From Nitrospira sp. (lineage in GTDB: Bacteria > Nitrospirota > Nitrospiria > Nitrospirales > Nitrospiraceae): DNA of 9,714 bases. The position numbers and the translations under genes are program-made. Position 1 is the stretch's first letter; the number at the start of each line of letters is the position of its first letter. Below the pieces are notes generated by a model. The model had not been told where the DNA came from. It ran no database searches and was given only the letters and a program-made list of their open reading frames with translations. This document shows, piece after piece, positions 8,201-9,714 of the stretch. The DNA is taken from the NCBI GenBank assembly GCA_015904045.1, contig JABMDG010000332.1, positions 1 through 9,714 on the forward strand, written 5' to 3'.

Positions 8201-8617
8201 TTACTGGGGCAGGCAGGCGCGGTCCTTCAGGCCGTCCTTGAGCCTGACGATCAGTCCCATGCTACAGCGGTTGCTGAGTCTGTGAACGAACTTCTTGCGG
8301 CCTTCGGGCAATCGGACGCCTATGCGCGGCTCCGATCGTCGCAGATCCTTGGCCGTGAAGTCCCGTTCATCATGCCGTGGGGTGACAGACAGGTGATGGA
8401 AGGGGTGATCGACGTTATCTACCGGCTTGATGGAGAGTTGTGGATCGCAGACTATAAAACGGATGTGGTCTCGCTTGCCCAGGCCGCGGGTCGCGCAGAG
8501 CAGTATCGTGTGCAAGGTCAGGCATACAAGGCTGCGGTGAAACAAAGCCTGAGCGCCGACCCTCGATTGCACCTGCTCTTTCTGCGGTGCGGCGCTGCAA
8601 TTGAACTGGAGACCTAG
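5264..8617 (+). CDS. addA: AddA-like subunit of AddAB: UvrD/SF1 helicase with RecB-type nuclease
   Basis: This 1117-aa protein is the motor and second nuclease of the AddAB complex, an ATP-driven 3'-5' helicase acting on DNA ends. SF1A helicase motifs appear in order: Walker A AGAGTGKTT (K34), motif Ia ALTFTNKAATEM, IGTLHSFA, Walker B VDEFQDTD (D383, E384), motif III GDPKQSIYAFRR (G424-Q428 at its start), motif IV TTNFRS, motif V TIHKAKGLEFP (H758, E764) and motif VI YVAMTRAKE (R832). The C-terminal PD-(D/E)XK nuclease has H965 in GVVVHRLLEQ, D1050 in EGVIDVIY, D1063-Y-K1065 and a following QYRVQGQAY box. The 13-residue D-to-D spacing equals that of E. coli RecB as I recall it. Every catalytic residue seen is intact. 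The length is somewhat below Bacillus AddA. With the partner gene upstream and overlapping, AddA is preferred over a stand-alone RecB or UvrD. Confidence 0.94.
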   Translation: MTNELLIPDRMARESAETTFDRNVVVVAGAGTGKTTLLVNRLVYLLMKEPAPVPITQIVALTFTNKAATEMKVRLRERLAVLAHPPGEGMRPGDGGAVSHEDLRERYRLSGDEIAARARAGLHDIEKAQIGTLHSFAAHLLRLHPLECGVDPDFKEDDGARFDELFTVAWDCWLDQELSQAGVHHPQWRSVLASTTLESVRSLAWSLCSELVDLNVLQQQLASTVVSPALSEWMRQLGARAEQLMDVYDRPKRRKAEHMLAATVSLLRLVAEKGLEGRHDVTMSEREWLGKDLGNVVAGWEKGDFRETATMIETAQQLLSVDHVFLNDLLNLVGPVIRSIRETFARQGWLSFDGLLSRARALLFEHPSVRERIKRDYRAVLVDEFQDTDPVQYEIILAVSERQGSQAAHWRDMALEPGKLFIVGDPKQSIYAFRRADIEAFDRVVEKVAADGGIVRTLTTNFRSDAAVLEPVNEVFDRLFERRPLVQPANVRLEVRPQRRPASIEPGVRLCVTTPNGDADTFDAAGATRAESEVLARWLMDEVLSRPSVKPGHVALLFRKLTQADAYLDALRRHDIPYVIEGEKHFYRRQEVIDLVNLLRVVDHPHDEIALTGLLRSPLGGLTDRDLYELKQAGHFNYLRAAHLETWTHARSAAVRRLYEHLAWLHRAMPVLPLAEAIELLFDRLPLLDLAAASLHGEQAVANLMKVKQAAASLADRPHMTLSGFVDLMISRLEEQPDESESPLAEESLEAVHVLTIHKAKGLEFPIVVLPGLHQGSGRERSTPQVSYDWSSGTYGLSLDQRRSLGSLLVQHKLRLREDAERRRVFYVAMTRAKELVLLSGGITARSVGETAFELLQSISVGEIGVASTEALEIGSGRIPHRVVTAPERRRPRRRLDGAAGAALIDPREMAALWGARSARWTEARETPQSVTPTSLGRGVALVRREMTPVRHHAAVGRLAGVVVHRLLEQWDFSQDPSKLLGQAGAVLQAVLEPDDQSHATAVAESVNELLAAFGQSDAYARLRSSQILGREVPFIMPWGDRQVMEGVIDVIYRLDGELWIADYKTDVVSLAQAAGRAEQYRVQGQAYKAAVKQSLSADPRLHLLFLRCGAAIELET

Positions 8618-8620
8618 GGA
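8616..8620 (+). promoter_or_regulatory. Ribosome-binding site deciding the metallopeptidase start
   Basis: AGGGA sits 7 bases before ATG 8628 and overlaps the addA stop (TAG 8615-8617). This good spacing favours ATG 8628 over an in-frame TTG at 8601, which would place the start inside addA and add nine residues with no family likeness. Confidence 0.6.
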
Positions 8621-8627
8621 TTGTGTA

Positions 8628-9005
8628 ATGGCCGGGCACGCGCATATCTCATCTGAAGGTTTTGCAAAGCTGGTTCAGCAGGCGATTGCCGATCTGCCGC
8701 CTCCCTACGCCAAGCTGATGGAATCGATCGCCGTCGTGGTGGAGGAAGAGCCGCCGCGAGAGGTGGTGGAAGACCTCGAACTCGACAGCGAGGACGAGCT
8801 GCTGGGGCTCTATCAAGGCCAGTCATTGGCCGAAGAGTCGTTTTTTACGGTCGGCGGGACGCAGCCGGCGAAGATTTCGATTTATCGGGGGCCAATCCTC
8901 CGCCAGTGTGAGACTGCGGAGGAGGTGGTGCAAGAGGTCTACGACACCGTGGTGCACGAACTGGGGCACCATGTCGGATTGGACGACGACGAGATGCCGT
9001 ACTGA
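8628..9005 (+). CDS. Small zincin-family metallopeptidase (HExxHxxGxxD)
   Basis: This 125-aa putative zinc peptidase belongs to the small Zincin_1-type family (PF06262 as I recall). The C-terminal HELGHHVGLDDDE gives H110, E111 and H114 for zinc and water activation, with G117 and D120 completing HExxHxxGxxD. Other family-typical parts are FAKLVQQAIADLP near the N-terminus, the central VVVEEEPP, LLGLYQGQSLAEES, and the IYRGPILR strand before the active-site helix. The protein is strongly acidic and has no signal peptide, so it should act in the cytoplasm. Members of the family are mostly uncharacterised and their substrates are unknown. It starts 10 bases after addA stops and has its own Shine-Dalgarno site, so it likely rides on the addBA transcript. 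A functional link to DNA repair is not shown. Confidence 0.88.
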   Translation: MAGHAHISSEGFAKLVQQAIADLPPPYAKLMESIAVVVEEEPPREVVEDLELDSEDELLGLYQGQSLAEESFFTVGGTQPAKISIYRGPILRQCETAEEVVQEVYDTVVHELGHHVGLDDDEMPY

Positions 9006-9009
9006 GCCA

Positions 9010-9033
9010 GTCTCGAGGTGGGTATTTCGAGAC
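9010..9033. other. 7-bp inverted repeat between convergent genes
   Basis: GTCTCGA (9010-9016) and TCGAGAC (9027-9033) pair perfectly around a 10-base loop, in the 42-base gap between the stops of the metallopeptidase and lgt. The position is right for a shared terminator of two convergent transcripts. The stem is short, however, and no T-run follows on either strand, so termination is only a possibility. Confidence 0.4.
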
Positions 9034-9047
9034 AAGTAACCCGGAAC

Positions 9048-9714
9048 TTAGATTTTCTCTATGGACGAGGTGCGATGTGAGGGCTTGGTATATCCCCAGA
9101 CCAGCATGACTATTCCGATTACTACCATGGGAACAGAAAGAATCTGTCCCATGGTGATTTGACTGAACATAAAGCCGATGTGCTGATCCGGCTCTCGAAA
9201 AAGTTCTGCGAATAACCGGCAGAGGCCGTAGCCAGTCAGAAAACTCCAGAAGATCGTGCCCGGCGGCGTGGTCCTCCGTCCGATGACCCAGAGCACCGTG
9301 AACAGCAGCAGGCCCTCAAGCCCCGCTTCATAGAGTTGGGAGGGATGCCGGCAGGCCGGACCTGCTCCGGGGAATACCATGCACCACTCCACGTCGGTTG
9401 CCCTTCCGTAGAGCTCGCCGTTAATGAAGTTGCCGAGCCGGCCGAATCCGAGCCCGATCGGGGTGCCGGCCGCGGCCAGATCCGCGACCGTATAGACAGG
9501 GATGCCGGTTCGCTTGCTGAACCACAGCAGTGCCACAATGGTGCCGAGCAGGCCGCCGTGAAAGGACATGCCGCCCTCCCAGACGGCGATGATCTTCAGG
9601 GGATGCTCCGAGTAGTAGGGGAAATTGTAGACCAGGGTGTACCCGATTCTTCCGCCAAGAAACACGCCCAAGGCCGCGAAGACCACCATGTCGTAGACTT
9701 GATCCGGCGCAATG
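9048..9714 (-). CDS. lgt: Prolipoprotein diacylglyceryl transferase, 5' end outside window
   Basis: Lgt moves a diacylglyceryl group from phosphatidylglycerol to the lipobox cysteine of prolipoproteins in the inner membrane, the first step of lipoprotein maturation. The visible 221 residues include the family signature GRLGNFINGELYG (complement of 9405-9443), matching E. coli R143, N146 and E151. They also include the MSFHGG box, whose His (9558-9560) corresponds to E. coli H103, then HPSQLYEA and LFREPDQ near the last membrane helices. Several hydrophobic segments fit a polytopic membrane protein. An internal ATG at 9687-9689 is not the start: the frame stays open to the window edge, and the preceding IAPDQVYD is the usual Lgt sequence before this helix. 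Family length is about 260-290 aa, so some 40-70 residues are missing. The stop is TAA at 9048-9050. Confidence 0.95.
   Translation of the reverse strand, partial: IAPDQVYDMVVFAALGVFLGGRIGYTLVYNFPYYSEHPLKIIAVWEGGMSFHGGLLGTIVALLWFSKRTGIPVYTVADLAAAGTPIGLGFGRLGNFINGELYGRATDVEWCMVFPGAGPACRHPSQLYEAGLEGLLLFTVLWVIGRRTTPPGTIFWSFLTGYGLCRLFAELFREPDQHIGFMFSQITMGQILSVPMVVIGIVMLVWGYTKPSHRTSSIEKI

Noticed and set aside
2101..8617. addBA as an anti-phage defence system of a new type
   Set aside because: Domain order and motifs are those of the known recombination enzyme AddAB. Nothing extra, such as a methylase, sensor domain or toxin, is nearby.
8601..8627. Upstream TTG start for the metallopeptidase
   Set aside because: It lies inside addA without a better ribosome-binding site, while ATG 8628 has AGGGA at a 7-base spacing.

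Overview
The window looks like an ordinary chromosomal segment from a GC-rich (about 60% G+C by eye) Gram-negative-type bacterium. Gene content and codon style would fit Nitrospira or a relative. That assignment is an impression from protein style, not a search result. No mobile element, rRNA, tRNA or CRISPR array was seen.

Layout. Bases 1-313 hold a possible 3' end of an upstream frame, a perfect 9-bp hairpin, and nothing else I can support. A saccharopine-dehydrogenase-family oxidoreductase follows (314-1468, +). Next is a two-gene cluster: an 88-aa thioredoxin/glutaredoxin-fold protein with a CGAC motif (1558-1824, +) and a 52-aa zinc-ribbon protein (1831-1989, +). A 111-base gap (1990-2100) is almost filled by an inverted-repeat element built from 7-base units. 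It can form two competing helices of 15-16 bp and ends directly at the next start codon.

The centre is an AddAB-type helicase-nuclease operon. The AddB-like subunit (2101-5271, +) has a degenerate helicase part without a Walker A, a RecB-type nuclease with intact catalytic residues, and four cysteines for an Fe-S cluster. The AddA-like subunit (5264-8617, +) has all the SF1 helicase motifs plus its own RecB-type nuclease. The two reading frames overlap by 8 bases. A small zincin-family metallopeptidase (8628-9005, +) starts 10 bases after addA and is probably co-transcribed. Convergent to it, the 3' part of lgt (9048-9714, -), prolipoprotein diacylglyceryl transferase, runs off the right edge of the window.

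How the genes work together. AddA and AddB should form one heterodimer that unwinds and resects double-strand DNA ends and hands 3' single strands to RecA. The other genes are independent functions: an uncertain oxidoreductase, thiol/zinc small proteins, a putative protease, and lipoprotein maturation. I found no convincing new multi-gene system. The most unusual signal is the heptad-based inverted repeat in front of addB.
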